Source: Aquisalibacillus elongatus (GTDB lineage Bacteria > Bacillota > Bacilli > Bacillales > Alkalibacillaceae). Taken from it: 64,000 bases of DNA. Positions 32,594 through 41,627 of the stretch are shown in pieces. The stretch spans positions 1-64,000 of the forward strand of contig NZ_RKRF01000008.1 of assembly GCF_003843875.1 (NCBI RefSeq), read 5' to 3'. Made by a program: the position numbers and the translations under genes. The stretch's first letter is position 1. Every line of letters begins with the position of its first letter. The notes beneath the pieces are model-generated. The model searched no databases. It worked only from the letters and a program-made list of their open reading frames with translations, and was not told where the DNA came from.

Positions 32594-33616
32594 ATGATGG
32601 ATATCAAAATGGAGGATCAAAAAACTCAGACGAAAACGACACAGTCACTGACGATGGTTCAGGCAATTAACGATGCCTTAAAAACGATGCTAGAACAAGA
32701 TGAGACGACGATTTTGCTCGGTGAAGATATCGGTAAAAACGGCGGCGTCTTCCGTGCGACAGAAGGGTTGCAGGAACAGTTTGGCGAAGACCGCGTTATC
32801 GATACGCCTTTATCGGAATCAGGCATTGTCGGAACATCGATTGGGCTTGCGGTGAACGGCTTTAAGCCCGTGTGTGAAATGCAGTTTATGGGCTTTATTT
32901 ATCCTGCCTACGATCAAATCATGACGCACGCATCACGTTTGCGTATGAAAACGATGGGCCATTATTCAGTACCAATGGTCATCCGTGCTCCATACGGCGC
33001 TGGCATTCGTGCACCAGAGATTCACTCAGACAGTATGGAGTCAATTTTTACACATATGCCAGGTGTTAAAGTCGTATGCCCAGCAACGCCTAAAGATGCG
33101 AAGGGGTTGCTCATTGCAGCGATCGAAGACCCTGACCCAGTCATCTTTATGGAACCGATGCGGAGTTATCGTGCCCAGCGTGAAGAGGTTCCAACTGAGA
33201 AGTACCAACTGCCAATCGGCAAGGGAGAAAAAATCAAAGAAGGAGACGATGTGACGATCATCACTTGGGGTGCAATGCTTTCAGTTGCTAAGCAAGCAGC
33301 TGAGCAAGCCGAATCACAAGGAATAGGCTGCGACGTACTCGATCTAAAAACACTTTATCCGTTAGACCGCAATTTAATAGCCGAATCCGTACAGAAAACA
33401 GGCCGTGCCGTTATTGTACATGAAGCTCATCAAACGGGTGGTCTAAGTCAGGATATCCTGTCGGTCATTAATGATACATCCTTTTTATACCTAAGAGCGC
33501 CAATTGAGCGTGTCACAGGGTTTGACGTACCGGTACCTTTTTTCGCCTTAGAAGACCATTACTTACCAACGGCCAAACGAGTACTTTCAAGCATTGAAAA
33601 AGCAGTGCATTTCTAA
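32594..33616 (+). CDS. 2-oxoacid dehydrogenase E1 component, beta subunit
   Basis: 340 residues, starting right after the E1a stop with ggagggg upstream. Family signatures LLGEDIGKNGGVFRATEGL, FGEDRVIDTPLSESGIVGTSIGLA and YGAGIRAPEIHS. The transketolase C-terminal domain (VTIITWGAMLSVAKQAAEQ; HEAHQTGGLSQDI) closes the dimer. With E1a it decarboxylates 2-oxoacids. Substrate specificity cannot be read directly, but context suggests phenylpyruvate or branched 2-oxoacids. Confidence 0.9.
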   Translation: MMDIKMEDQKTQTKTTQSLTMVQAINDALKTMLEQDETTILLGEDIGKNGGVFRATEGLQEQFGEDRVIDTPLSESGIVGTSIGLAVNGFKPVCEMQFMGFIYPAYDQIMTHASRLRMKTMGHYSVPMVIRAPYGAGIRAPEIHSDSMESIFTHMPGVKVVCPATPKDAKGLLIAAIEDPDPVIFMEPMRSYRAQREEVPTEKYQLPIGKGEKIKEGDDVTIITWGAMLSVAKQAAEQAESQGIGCDVLDLKTLYPLDRNLIAESVQKTGRAVIVHEAHQTGGLSQDILSVINDTSFLYLRAPIERVTGFDVPVPFFALEDHYLPTAKRVLSSIEKAVHF

Positions 33617-33628
33617 AGGGGGGAGTCG

Positions 33629-34807
33629 ATGTTAGAAGTTAAACTGCACGATATAGGTGAAGGTATGACAGAGGGTGAAATTGTCCATTACCTTGTCTCA
33701 GAAGGCGATACGGTTACGGTCGACCAGCCGTTAGTCGAAGTTCAAACAGACAAAATGGTAGCCGAACTTCCATCGCCCGGTCAAGGAACGGTAAAGGAAA
33801 TCCTTATACCAGTTGGCGAGACGGTCAAAGTCGGCACAACGCTTTTATATATAGAAGGTGAGGGTGCTAATCCAACGCCAAAAACATCGCCTGAAGCACC
33901 TACTCAAACCGTGACAAAAGAAAGCCAAACGTTTCAAACGAAAATAAACCGCGTCTTAGCGACACCTCATACAAGAAAAGTAGCACGCGACAACGGCATA
34001 GATATAGAACAAGTTCCCGCAAAAGACCCATCTGGACGCGTCATGGAAGAAGATGTCTATGAATATATGAACGGCCAAAATGAACCAAAAAACGAACCAA
34101 CCTTAACACCAAGCCAGCCAGATGAGATCCCATTCCGAGGCATTCGTAAACAAATCGCGCAAAAAATGACGCAATCTTTATACACCATCCCTCACGTGAC
34201 ACATTTTGATGAAGTGAATATGACTGCGCTATATAACTTGCGGAAGACGTTAAAACATGACGGAATTTCAATCTCGATTCCAGCCTTTTTCATTAAAGCT
34301 TTAACCTACGCATTAAAAGACTACCCGGTATTTAACGCAGAATTAGATGAAGAAAACGAAAAAATTTTACTGAAGAAAGACTACCACATAGGCCTTGCTA
34401 CCGATACGGAAAATGGCTTAATCGTGCCTGTCTTAAAACACGCTGATCAAAAGACGCTACAAACGCTACATCACGAGGTTAAACAATTGAACGAAAAGAC
34501 AAAGGCCGGTGAACTCGATCTAAAAGATGCCCAAGGAAGTACGTTTACGGTTAGTAACGTCGGACCACTTGGCAGCACAGGGGCGACGCCGATTATTAAT
34601 TATCCAGAAACAGGGCTTTTAGCTTTTCATAAAACGAAAAAAGTCCCTGTCATAAACGATGCGGACGAGATCACGATCGGCTATATGATGAATCTATCGA
34701 TGTCCTTTGACCATCGTGTCGCAGACGGAGCGACGGCTGTGGCCTTTACGAACCGATTCATTGAACTCATCGAAAACCCTAATAAACTCATGCTGGAGAT
34801 GATATAG
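33629..34807 (+). CDS. Dihydrolipoamide acyltransferase, E2 component
   Basis: 392 residues. One lipoyl domain at residues 1-77 with lipoyl-Lys42 in VQTDKMVAELPSP, a peripheral subunit-binding domain near 110-150 (TPHTRKVARDNGIDIEQVPAKDPSGRV), flexible linkers, and the catalytic domain ending SMSFDHRVADGATA with the HxxxDG motif near 363. It moves the acyl group to CoA. A single lipoyl domain is common in BCKDH-type E2. Start follows gggggagtcg. Confidence 0.9.
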   Translation: MLEVKLHDIGEGMTEGEIVHYLVSEGDTVTVDQPLVEVQTDKMVAELPSPGQGTVKEILIPVGETVKVGTTLLYIEGEGANPTPKTSPEAPTQTVTKESQTFQTKINRVLATPHTRKVARDNGIDIEQVPAKDPSGRVMEEDVYEYMNGQNEPKNEPTLTPSQPDEIPFRGIRKQIAQKMTQSLYTIPHVTHFDEVNMTALYNLRKTLKHDGISISIPAFFIKALTYALKDYPVFNAELDEENEKILLKKDYHIGLATDTENGLIVPVLKHADQKTLQTLHHEVKQLNEKTKAGELDLKDAQGSTFTVSNVGPLGSTGATPIINYPETGLLAFHKTKKVPVINDADEITIGYMMNLSMSFDHRVADGATAVAFTNRFIELIENPNKLMLEMI

Positions 34808-36226
34808 ATGGTGGTAGGTGAAATAACAGAAGAACGAGATCTAATTGTAATCGGAGGCGGACCAGGTGGCTATACAGCCGCCATCCGAGCGGCTCAGTTC
34901 GGGCAGAAAGTGACGCTAATCGAGGAACAAAACCTCGGGGGCGTTTGCCTTAATCAAGGGTGTATTCCATCAAAAATTTGGACTTATACCGCTAAGAAAA
35001 AATCTGAGATTCTACAGATGAATAAGCTCGGCTTGGCCGTTGAGGAACCGCCTCTTAATCTGGATCAACTACTAACCTATAAAAATACGATTACGAAACA
35101 GCTTAGAAAGGGTGTTGAGTCCCTCTGTCAACAAAACCAAATTGAAGTCATTGAGGGCAAAGCGACCTTTACGCAAGATGACCGTATTGGCGTTGAGAAT
35201 GGACATCAATTTGATACTTACATATTTCAAAAGGCCATCATCGCAACGGGAAGCGCCGCATCTTATCCGAGTGATTTACCAACTGAAAGTAATCGCATCA
35301 TTTTATCTCATGACTTATATGAGCTTGAAGAAGTGCCGGAACATCTAATCGTTTACGGTGATGACGATCTCGCCCTAGAAGTGGCGTTTACGTATCAATC
35401 CTTTGGGTCTAAGGTGACACTCATCACAGAGGGTGATCTCAACTTTGACTCAACGATCCAAAAAGAACTCAAACGAATTCTTAAGAAGAAAAAAATTAAA
35501 CACTTAAAAGGAACAAGCAGAGTCACGGCTACCGAATCTAGTGTTCAAGTTGAAATAAACGGTGACATCATTGAAGCTACACACCTCTACACAAGTGGAG
35601 AGCGTTATCCTAACACCCAATCACTTGGCTTAAACCGAATTGGCGTTGAGCAAAATGATCAGAATCTCATAAAAACGAACGCGCAATTACAAACGACGAA
35701 ACCGAACATTTATGCCGTAGGAGACGTGACGGAAGGGCCACCACTTGCTGTAAAAGCTATTAAACAAGCAAAAGTAGCGGCTGAAGCAATCGCTGACCAA
35801 AACCCAGAACTAGACTTAATGTTCTTACCTAGAGTCATTCACACCAACCCGCCTATTGCTTCTGTAGGGCTGACAGAAAGTGAAGCGAAGGAACAATATG
35901 CATCCATACAAATAGGGGAATTTTCTCTAAGTGGTAATGGTTACGCTACTCTGACTGGTCAAAAAGAAGGTGTCATTAAAGTCATTAGTGATGCTAAAAC
36001 CGAATTAATTCTAGGTATTCATATGATTGGTGAAGGCGCCATAGAATTATCTAGTAACCTCGTTCAACTTCTTGAGATGGCAGCGAAAGTTGAAGACGCT
36101 AGATTTCCATTATACGCCCACCCAAGTGGCAACGAAGGACTCTTAGAATCAATTGAAGCTCTTACCGGGCAAGCCATTCATCAATCTATTAAAAATCAAA
36201 AAGTAAAAGAAAGGAGTTTTCAGTAA
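34808..36226 (+). CDS. Dihydrolipoyl dehydrogenase, E3 component
   Basis: 472 residues. FAD motif GGGPGGYTAAIRAAQFG near 17-33, redox-active Cys pair in GGVCLNQGCIPSK near 46-58, NAD-binding half, FAD motif (YAVGDV), and the dimer-interface His/Glu pair near HPSGNEGL. It reoxidises lipoamide of E2. Starts immediately after the E2 stop (ggagatgatat upstream), completing E1a-E1b-E2-E3 in order. Confidence 0.9.
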   Translation: MVVGEITEERDLIVIGGGPGGYTAAIRAAQFGQKVTLIEEQNLGGVCLNQGCIPSKIWTYTAKKKSEILQMNKLGLAVEEPPLNLDQLLTYKNTITKQLRKGVESLCQQNQIEVIEGKATFTQDDRIGVENGHQFDTYIFQKAIIATGSAASYPSDLPTESNRIILSHDLYELEEVPEHLIVYGDDDLALEVAFTYQSFGSKVTLITEGDLNFDSTIQKELKRILKKKKIKHLKGTSRVTATESSVQVEINGDIIEATHLYTSGERYPNTQSLGLNRIGVEQNDQNLIKTNAQLQTTKPNIYAVGDVTEGPPLAVKAIKQAKVAAEAIADQNPELDLMFLPRVIHTNPPIASVGLTESEAKEQYASIQIGEFSLSGNGYATLTGQKEGVIKVISDAKTELILGIHMIGEGAIELSSNLVQLLEMAAKVEDARFPLYAHPSGNEGLLESIEALTGQAIHQSIKNQKVKERSFQ

Positions 36227-36300
36227 TCGTATCGAATCATCTTATATTAAACAGCTTGAGTGACACGTAAATTTATAATTGAAGGGGGAATTGTGTTTAG

Positions 36301-37281
36301 ATGAAAAAAGTAAAACTGTTGTTAGTCGCAATTTTGGGAGTGGGATTATTTGCAGCGTGTGGAGAAAGTGGTAGTGGGTCTGATGAAGATAGCTTCTTAG
36401 TTGGGGCATCTCAATTTGTCGAGCACCCATCACTCGACCGAGCGTACGAAGGGTTTCAAGAAGCTTTAGATGAAGCGGGCTTAGACGTTGAGTACGATCT
36501 TAATAGTGCGCAAGGGGATCAAAACAACGTCAAAACAATTTCAGATGGCTTTGTAGCTGATAACGTCGATTTGATTTTTGCGAACTCAACGCCAAGTGCG
36601 TTAGGTGCGCTGAATGCGACGGAAGAAATTCCGATAGTATTCACCTCAGTTACAGACCCCGTTGATGCTGGGCTAGTATCATCGATGGATGAAGCAGGCG
36701 CCAACATAACAGGTGTATCCGACTTACACCCAGAAGCGATTAGCACGACGGTCGATTTTATAGATCAGCACTTTGAAGGCACTACAGTAGGCTTAATTTA
36801 TAATGCGGGTGAGCCTAACTCTGTCACACAAATTGAGGCAGTTAATGCGGCGGTTGAAGGCACAAGCCTGACAACTGAGGAACGTACGGTTTCAAACGCT
36901 TCTGAAGTACAACAAGCAGCTCAAACGTTAGTTAGCGACATTGATGTATTCTTTATCGTGACTGATAACACGGTTGTTGAAGCACTAGATAGTGTTGTTG
37001 GTGTGGCGAACGAACAAGATATTCCACTAATTACGGGTGAACCAGATTCACTAGCTAAAGGTGGTTTCGCAACATTCGGGATCGATTACCATACGATTGG
37101 ATACCGTGCAGGTGAAATGGCAGCTGACATCCTAACAGGTGAAGCATCACCTAGTGACATCACACCAGAATACCCACCTGAGATCCAACTTTTCATCAAT
37201 AAAGGCGCGGCTGAAGAACAAGGCGTCGAGTGGAATGATGAATGGGATGACAAAGCACAATTTGTAGAGACTGAAGAGTAA
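36301..37281 (+). CDS. ABC transporter substrate-binding lipoprotein, TrpX-like
   Basis: 326 residues. Lipoprotein signal with lipidated Cys20 (LFAACGES). The mature protein is of the TrpX/COG2984 type binding-protein family (GASQFVEHPSLDRAYEGFQEAL; FANSTPSALGALNATEEIPIVFTSV). Related systems import tryptophan, tyrosine or other aromatic compounds. Next to aromatic catabolic genes it could deliver Phe/Tyr/Trp. Ribosome site aaggggg. A hairpin after the stop may favour high SBP relative to the permease. Confidence 0.85.
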   Translation: MKKVKLLLVAILGVGLFAACGESGSGSDEDSFLVGASQFVEHPSLDRAYEGFQEALDEAGLDVEYDLNSAQGDQNNVKTISDGFVADNVDLIFANSTPSALGALNATEEIPIVFTSVTDPVDAGLVSSMDEAGANITGVSDLHPEAISTTVDFIDQHFEGTTVGLIYNAGEPNSVTQIEAVNAAVEGTSLTTEERTVSNASEVQQAAQTLVSDIDVFFIVTDNTVVEALDSVVGVANEQDIPLITGEPDSLAKGGFATFGIDYHTIGYRAGEMAADILTGEASPSDITPEYPPEIQLFINKGAAEEQGVEWNDEWDDKAQFVETEE

Positions 37282-37290
37282 ATGTATGTG

Positions 37291-37316
37291 GTAAAGCAGG
37301 CTTTGGCCTGCTTTAC
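37291..37316 (+). terminator. Intercistronic hairpin after the SBP gene
   Basis: gtaaagcaggc / gcctgctttac, 11-bp stem (37291-37301, 37306-37316), loop tttg, no T tract. It lies between the binding protein and the permease. It could be a 3' stabiliser or partial terminator. Confidence 0.55.
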
Positions 37317-37344
37317 TGATACATAGAGAAAGAGGAGGGCGTCC

Positions 37345-38343
37345 ATGCTAATCGCATTATTTGGCGCAATTGAGTCAGGTGTCATTTACGCTATCATGGC
37401 TTTAGGAGTCTATTTATCTTTCCGTGTGCTGGACTTCCCAGATTTAACGGTCGACGGCAGTTTTGTCACAGGCGCAGGAATCACCGCAATGCTTATTGTA
37501 GATGGTACACCACCCGTGATGGCCACCATAATTGGAGCATTCGCTGGATTTATCGCAGGTTGCATTACTGGTTTATTGCATACAAAGGGGAAAATTAACG
37601 CACTACTATCGGGAATTTTAATGATGATTGCTTTATATTCTATTAATCTTCGTTTTATGGGACGACCTACTATTTCGTTATTAAACGAGACAACCTTATT
37701 ATCACAGTTGGAATCAGCTTGGGCGATGACAGGAATTGATACAGGGATAACTGGGTTATTAACAGCTCTTGGCGCAGATCGTGTTCCTTCAACTTGGGGG
37801 ATTTTAATCTTAATGGCCATATTAACAATAGCTATTAAGTATTTACTAGATTTTTTTCTCAAGACCGAAGTCGGATTAGCCATCCGCGCTACAGGTGATA
37901 ACCAAAAGATGATCAGGAGTCTATCGGCGAATACCAATTTCCTAATCATAGTAGGAATTGGGTTATCCAATGGACTGGTCGCCTTATCCGGCGCACTTGT
38001 CGCTCAGCATGGTGGTTTTGCGAATTCCAATATGGGCATCGGGATGATTGTCATTGGTCTTGCCTCTGTTATTATCGGCGAGGCGCTATTTGGTAAAAAG
38101 ACGATTGCGCGCGTCACACTCGCCGTAATCGGCGGTGCGATCATCTATAGAATCGTTGTAACTCTAGCCTTGAGAGCCGACTACTTAAACCTAGAATCAT
38201 CGGATTTAAAACTCATCACAGCCGTATTGGTCATTATCGCACTGATTACACCAAAAATTCTCCAAGCTAGACGCGAGAAAAAACGCCGTCAGGCTAAACG
38301 AAATGCCCTCATGAAGCGGAAGGAAGGTGAGGCCAGTGCTTAA
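37345..38343 (+). CDS. ABC transporter permease, TrpY-like
   Basis: 332 residues with eight to ten helices; MALGVYLSFRVLDFPDLTVDGSFVTGAG near 13-40 and the conserved cytoplasmic segment (VGLAIRATGDNQKMIRSL) are typical of the BPD_transp_2 permeases in COG2984-like systems. Highly basic C-terminus (RREKKRRQAKRNALMKRK). Ribosome site aaagagg. It overlaps the start of the ATPase gene by eight bases. Confidence 0.87.
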   Translation: MLIALFGAIESGVIYAIMALGVYLSFRVLDFPDLTVDGSFVTGAGITAMLIVDGTPPVMATIIGAFAGFIAGCITGLLHTKGKINALLSGILMMIALYSINLRFMGRPTISLLNETTLLSQLESAWAMTGIDTGITGLLTALGADRVPSTWGILILMAILTIAIKYLLDFFLKTEVGLAIRATGDNQKMIRSLSANTNFLIIVGIGLSNGLVALSGALVAQHGGFANSNMGIGMIVIGLASVIIGEALFGKKTIARVTLAVIGGAIIYRIVVTLALRADYLNLESSDLKLITAVLVIIALITPKILQARREKKRRQAKRNALMKRKEGEASA

Positions 38344-39130
38344 GTTAGAAGACATCTCCATGACATTTAACGAAGATACACCTGATGAAAAGATTGCCCT
38401 GCAAGACGTTAATGTAGAGCTTGAAAAAGGCGAGTTCGTCACCGTAATCGGCAGTAACGGTGCCGGGAAATCCACATTAATGAACGTCATCTCAGGGAGC
38501 CTTATCCCTGATGTCGGCAATGTACTAATTAATGATCAAAACGTCGTCAACTTTCCTGAATATAAGAGATCTAAAATGATCGGGCGCGTCTTTCAGGACC
38601 CCATGGCGGGGACGGCTCCATCTATGACCATCGAAGAAAACCTAGCCATGGCCTATGCTCGTGACAAGAAACGCCGCTTAGTCCCAGGTGTTAATAAAAA
38701 ACGCCAAGACTTTTTTCAATCGTATTTAGAAACGTTAAGCCTAGGGTTAGAGGACCGTTTGAACGCCAAAGTCGGCTTGTTATCAGGAGGCGAACGCCAA
38801 GCCTTATCCCTCTTGATGGCAACCTTTACAGAACCTTATATCTTACTCTTAGATGAACACACAGCAGCCCTAGACCCATCACGTGCCGAGCTCATCACCG
38901 AAATCACACAAAACGTCGTGGATCAGTTCGGCTTAACAACCCTCATGGTCACACACAACATGCAGCAAGCCTTAGACCTAGGTGACCGACTCTTTATGAT
39001 GGATAAAGGCCAAATCATTTTAGACATTAAAGGTGAAGAAAAACAAAACCTCACCGTTAAAGATCTGCTCGATGAATTCCAACGCATCCGTGGAAAACAA
39101 ATTGACAGCGATCGAGCGGTGCTGGGATAA
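38336..39130 (+). CDS. ABC transporter ATP-binding protein, TrpZ-like
   Basis: 264 residues from GTG 38336, eight bases after AGGAAGG; the GTG at 38327 overlaps that site. Walker A GSNGAGKS near 37-44, ABC signature LLSGGERQALSLL near 144, Walker B ILLLDEHTAAL near 168, His switch VTHN near 205. It powers the importer encoded just upstream. Ends the operon at a strong terminator. Confidence 0.9.
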   Translation: MLKLEDISMTFNEDTPDEKIALQDVNVELEKGEFVTVIGSNGAGKSTLMNVISGSLIPDVGNVLINDQNVVNFPEYKRSKMIGRVFQDPMAGTAPSMTIEENLAMAYARDKKRRLVPGVNKKRQDFFQSYLETLSLGLEDRLNAKVGLLSGGERQALSLLMATFTEPYILLLDEHTAALDPSRAELITEITQNVVDQFGLTTLMVTHNMQQALDLGDRLFMMDKGQIILDIKGEEKQNLTVKDLLDEFQRIRGKQIDSDRAVLG

Positions 39131-39133
39131 ACA

Positions 39134-39167
39134 AAAGCGTTAATCCGGTTCGGATTAACGCTTTTTT
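39134..39167 (+). terminator. Rho-independent terminator of the importer operon
   Basis: 14-bp stem (39134-39147 and 39151-39164: aaagcgttaatccg / cggattaacgcttt), loop gtt, followed by T. Array F starts a few bases later. Confidence 0.92.
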
Positions 39168-39178
39168 AGTAAAAAAGA

Positions 39179-39300
39179 CCGCATAAAAGCCACAAAAAGA
39201 CCGCATAAATTTGAAAAAAGGTACCGTTCGACAAATTTCATGGCGCATAAATCTCAAAAAGTAGCGCATAAACTGAAAAACCTAGCGCATAAAACAACTT
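39179..39300. repeat. 21-bp-periodic array F, motif CCGCATAAA / GCGCATAAA
   Basis: Motif copies at 39179, 39201, 39243, 39264 and 39285: steps 22, 42, 21 and 21 bp, the same as array A. The double-length unit also contains GGTACCGTTCGACAAA, matching GGTACTGTTCGACAAA of array A. Arrays A and F are therefore related copies in the same orientation, each just downstream of a terminator. The gene-free 590-bp stretch 39131-39720 holds this array, a hairpin and an accA-like remnant. Confidence 0.9.
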
Positions 39301-39310
39301 GAACACACAA

Positions 39311-39340
39311 AAAAGGGACTTAGAATTTCAAGTCCCTTTT
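39311..39340. terminator. Hairpin with terminator character, no clear upstream gene
   Basis: aaaagggactt / aagtccctttt (39311-39321, 39330-39340) flanked by A and T runs. It follows array F rather than any gene. Confidence 0.6.
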
Positions 39341-39520
39341 CAATAGATAGTTTTAGAGAGTCACTCAGCAAAAGGTATTTAAAGTTCCTTCTATATTATG
39401 TAATGTTATAAAACTTTATATGTACCTCAGAATATCAATTAATAGAATTATAATGGTAGAATTTAAGAATCCTAAAATTAAAAAAGTTACTTGTCTATAT
39501 ATTTATAAGAAGGTGTAGTT

Positions 39521-39679
39521 ATGATTGGTTATTTAGAATTTGGAAAAAGTGGATAATTTACAGAATGAAAATTACTCTAATTTAACGCCTTGGCAAAGAG
39601 AACAAATTGCACTGCATCCAAAAGACCAACTACATTAAACTATATTCCATTGTTGTTTGATCATTTTTATCCTCTTTAA
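39521..39679 (+). pseudogene. Remnant of accA (acetyl-CoA carboxylase carboxyltransferase alpha) N-terminus
   Basis: An aaggtgtagtt-preceded ATG gives MIGYLEFGKSG then a stop. A second frame beginning at 39549 reads VDNLQNENYSNLTPWQREQIALHP. The first frame resumes as RPTTLNYIPLLFDHFYPL until TAA at 39677-39679. The pieces align with the AccA N-terminal pattern (LEFEKP...NLKPWDRVQIAR..RPTTLDYI..LF..F). Two frameshifts and the loss of the remaining ~270 residues show decay. The functional accA is presumably elsewhere. Confidence 0.75.
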
Positions 39680-39720
39680 AAAAGCACCACAGCTTTGTCT
39701 GCAGTGCAAGAACTCTAAAT

Positions 39721-40197
39721 TTACATTTTTTCTTTCTCTCTTGCATTTTGAGTATCTCTAATATTTTTCTGAACTGTTATTGAAGCGAATAAACTAAGAA
39801 CAAAAGCCATACCATAAAATCCTTTTTCACTTAAAGTAATACTGCCTGCATTGTATAAACCAATTGCCATTAATGAGATAGCAATTACTAAAGCTAGCCA
39901 ACTAACCCCATAATAAATGTTGGTAACAGGCACACCTTCTTCCTTATCTCTTACTGCTTTTTGCAAAGAAACGGCAGCATATAAACCAAACATTAAAATA
40001 GCAAAATAGTACCCTTTTTCGTTCAACTGCATCGTTGCATTAAACAAACCAATTAAGTAAGCCGACACACCAATGAGTAACGCTGACCATGCAGCCCCCT
40101 TAAAAGCAGCGGTTGGCTCACCTTCCACTCTCTCTACCACCGGCTTCAATTTCTCTTGTTCCTCTTGATCTAATATAGCCTCTTTATTTTCTGACAC
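39721..40197 (-). CDS. YiaA/YiaB-family membrane protein
   Basis: 158 residues with two copies of the yiaA/yiaB helix pair: AWSALLIGVSAYLIGLFNATMQLNEKGYYFA near 35-65 and SWLALVIAISLMAIGLYNAGSITLSEKGFYGMAF near 98-131. The internal duplication is visible (AxLxIxxSxxxIGLxNA...L.EKG.Y). Polar N- and C-termini. Function of the family unknown. Single gene. Confidence 0.85.
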   Translation of the reverse strand: MSENKEAILDQEEQEKLKPVVERVEGEPTAAFKGAAWSALLIGVSAYLIGLFNATMQLNEKGYYFAILMFGLYAAVSLQKAVRDKEEGVPVTNIYYGVSWLALVIAISLMAIGLYNAGSITLSEKGFYGMAFVLSLFASITVQKNIRDTQNAREKEKM

Positions 40198-40424
40198 AAC
40201 AGTTCCCCCTTAATACAGCAGTAAACAATCATTTTGATAAATTAATCTTAACATAATATTCTATAAAATGTACTAATTTTCTGAAATATTCATTTATGAA
40301 AATGATTGGTGTTGAAATGAAGAACACGGTGAGTGCAAAATTCAGAAGGACGAATTTTCCCATCTGAATTAATTCAAAGACAGTCAACTAAGTTTAAAAG
40401 GGGATTGTGATATGAAAGCAAAAA

Positions 40425-41510
40425 TCACTGTAACCGTTGTTTCTCCATCAAATTAATCGTCTTCAAAACAAGCATAATTCCTTTTCGATTGTAGCGAAAT
40501 TGATTTAAGGATCCGATAAAATAACTATCTAGCTCTGGATGGTAAAACATAAATGACCCTGTCATCCCAGCATTTCCCCACATATTAAATTTCTTTGGCA
40601 TGAATACTGGAACGGTCTTAAAGTTCATAATCCCATAACCATAATCAATACCTAAAGTAAACTTCTTATAATCTTTCATAGCTTCTAATGTATCTGGGCG
40701 AAGTATTTTGCCTTCGACTAAGGATTTCATAAATAATAAAAGATCTTCCTTAGTCGCAACGACACCACCAGCTGAATAGTCAAAACTAATACTTTTGAAA
40801 TCTTTAACATTCTTATCAACGATATAAAAATCGGCTAATGGATGTTCACTCTCGATTGCAGGAGATGAATAGTGAAGTAAATAAGAATTCTTCATGTTAA
40901 GAGGCTCAAATATAAATTTATGTAATACATCCTGAAAAGATTTATTTGTGGCCTTTTCTACAATCAAACCTAGCAGCACATAACCTGTATCAGAGTAATT
41001 AAATCCTTCACCTGGTAAGAATTTTGCTTCCTTTGTGTGCTTTTTAGACCATTCAATTATTTCTTCTGGACTCCACATATGATGAGGCTCATCGATGAGT
41101 AAATCTATCAAAGGCTTTCCATCCTTTGGTGGGTCAAGCAAGCTATCTCGAATCCCTGAAGAGTGGTTTAATAGATGCTTAATTTGAATTTCTGCGCCAT
41201 AATCTTTACCTTTATGAACTTGAAGACCTTTTATTAAATTAAAATCTAAGTATTGAGTGATTGGATCTTCAAAGGCTAAATCCCCTCTCTCAACTAATTG
41301 GCCTATGATAACAGCTGTAAAAAGCTTTCCGACACTCGCCACAAATATGGGTTGTTCTGGGTGAACATACTCAGCTGAACCGGATGCTAGGTTAAGGTGA
41401 AGGTTGTTTTTGGCAGAGTGAATCAAAAGATGTGCATTTCTTAACTTCGAATCTCGATTAACTCTTTTATGAAATGAACTCTCAATCAAATCTTTCAAAT
41501 TTGTACTCAT
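40425..41510 (-). CDS. Serine hydrolase, class C beta-lactamase / PBP-like family
   Basis: 361 residues without a signal peptide, so probably cytoplasmic. Active-site Ser in SVGK (59-62), the tyrosine motif as YSDTGY near 170, and HSSGIRD near 117. The C-terminal KTG-like triad is not obvious. Families include esterases, D-aminopeptidases and beta-lactamases; substrate uncertain. Confidence 0.82.
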   Translation of the reverse strand: MSTNLKDLIESSFHKRVNRDSKLRNAHLLIHSAKNNLHLNLASGSAEYVHPEQPIFVASVGKLFTAVIIGQLVERGDLAFEDPITQYLDFNLIKGLQVHKGKDYGAEIQIKHLLNHSSGIRDSLLDPPKDGKPLIDLLIDEPHHMWSPEEIIEWSKKHTKEAKFLPGEGFNYSDTGYVLLGLIVEKATNKSFQDVLHKFIFEPLNMKNSYLLHYSSPAIESEHPLADFYIVDKNVKDFKSISFDYSAGGVVATKEDLLLFMKSLVEGKILRPDTLEAMKDYKKFTLGIDYGYGIMNFKTVPVFMPKKFNMWGNAGMTGSFMFYHPELDSYFIGSLNQFRYNRKGIMLVLKTINLMEKQRLQ

Positions 41511-41560
41511 TTGAGTTGACTCCTTCCCAAGTCCTTAAAATAAATTTATTCACTTTTATA

Positions 41561-41597
41561 TAAAAAAAGAGCACAATCTTTTTCTGATTGTCGCTCT
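41561..41597 (-). terminator. Rho-independent terminator of the HD-protein operon
   Basis: Stem agagcacaatc / gattgtcgctct with one bulged C, and a T run on the minus strand. It lies 30 bp past the stop at 41628. Confidence 0.75.
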
Positions 41598-41627
41598 CGT
41601 GAGTGTTTATCATATTATACCTTACGC

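Noticed and set aside
39057..39269. Minus-strand ORF rich in FMR and FF heptads
   Set aside because: It is the translation of array F and the end of the ABC ATPase gene. The periodicity is in the DNA, and array A gives different, interrupted peptides.
40412..40456. Small plus-strand ORF MKAKITVTVVSPSN with a good ribosome site (aaagggga)
   Set aside because: Only 14 codons, and it overlaps the 3' end of the serine hydrolase gene on the other strand. It may be a leftover gene start but cannot be supported.
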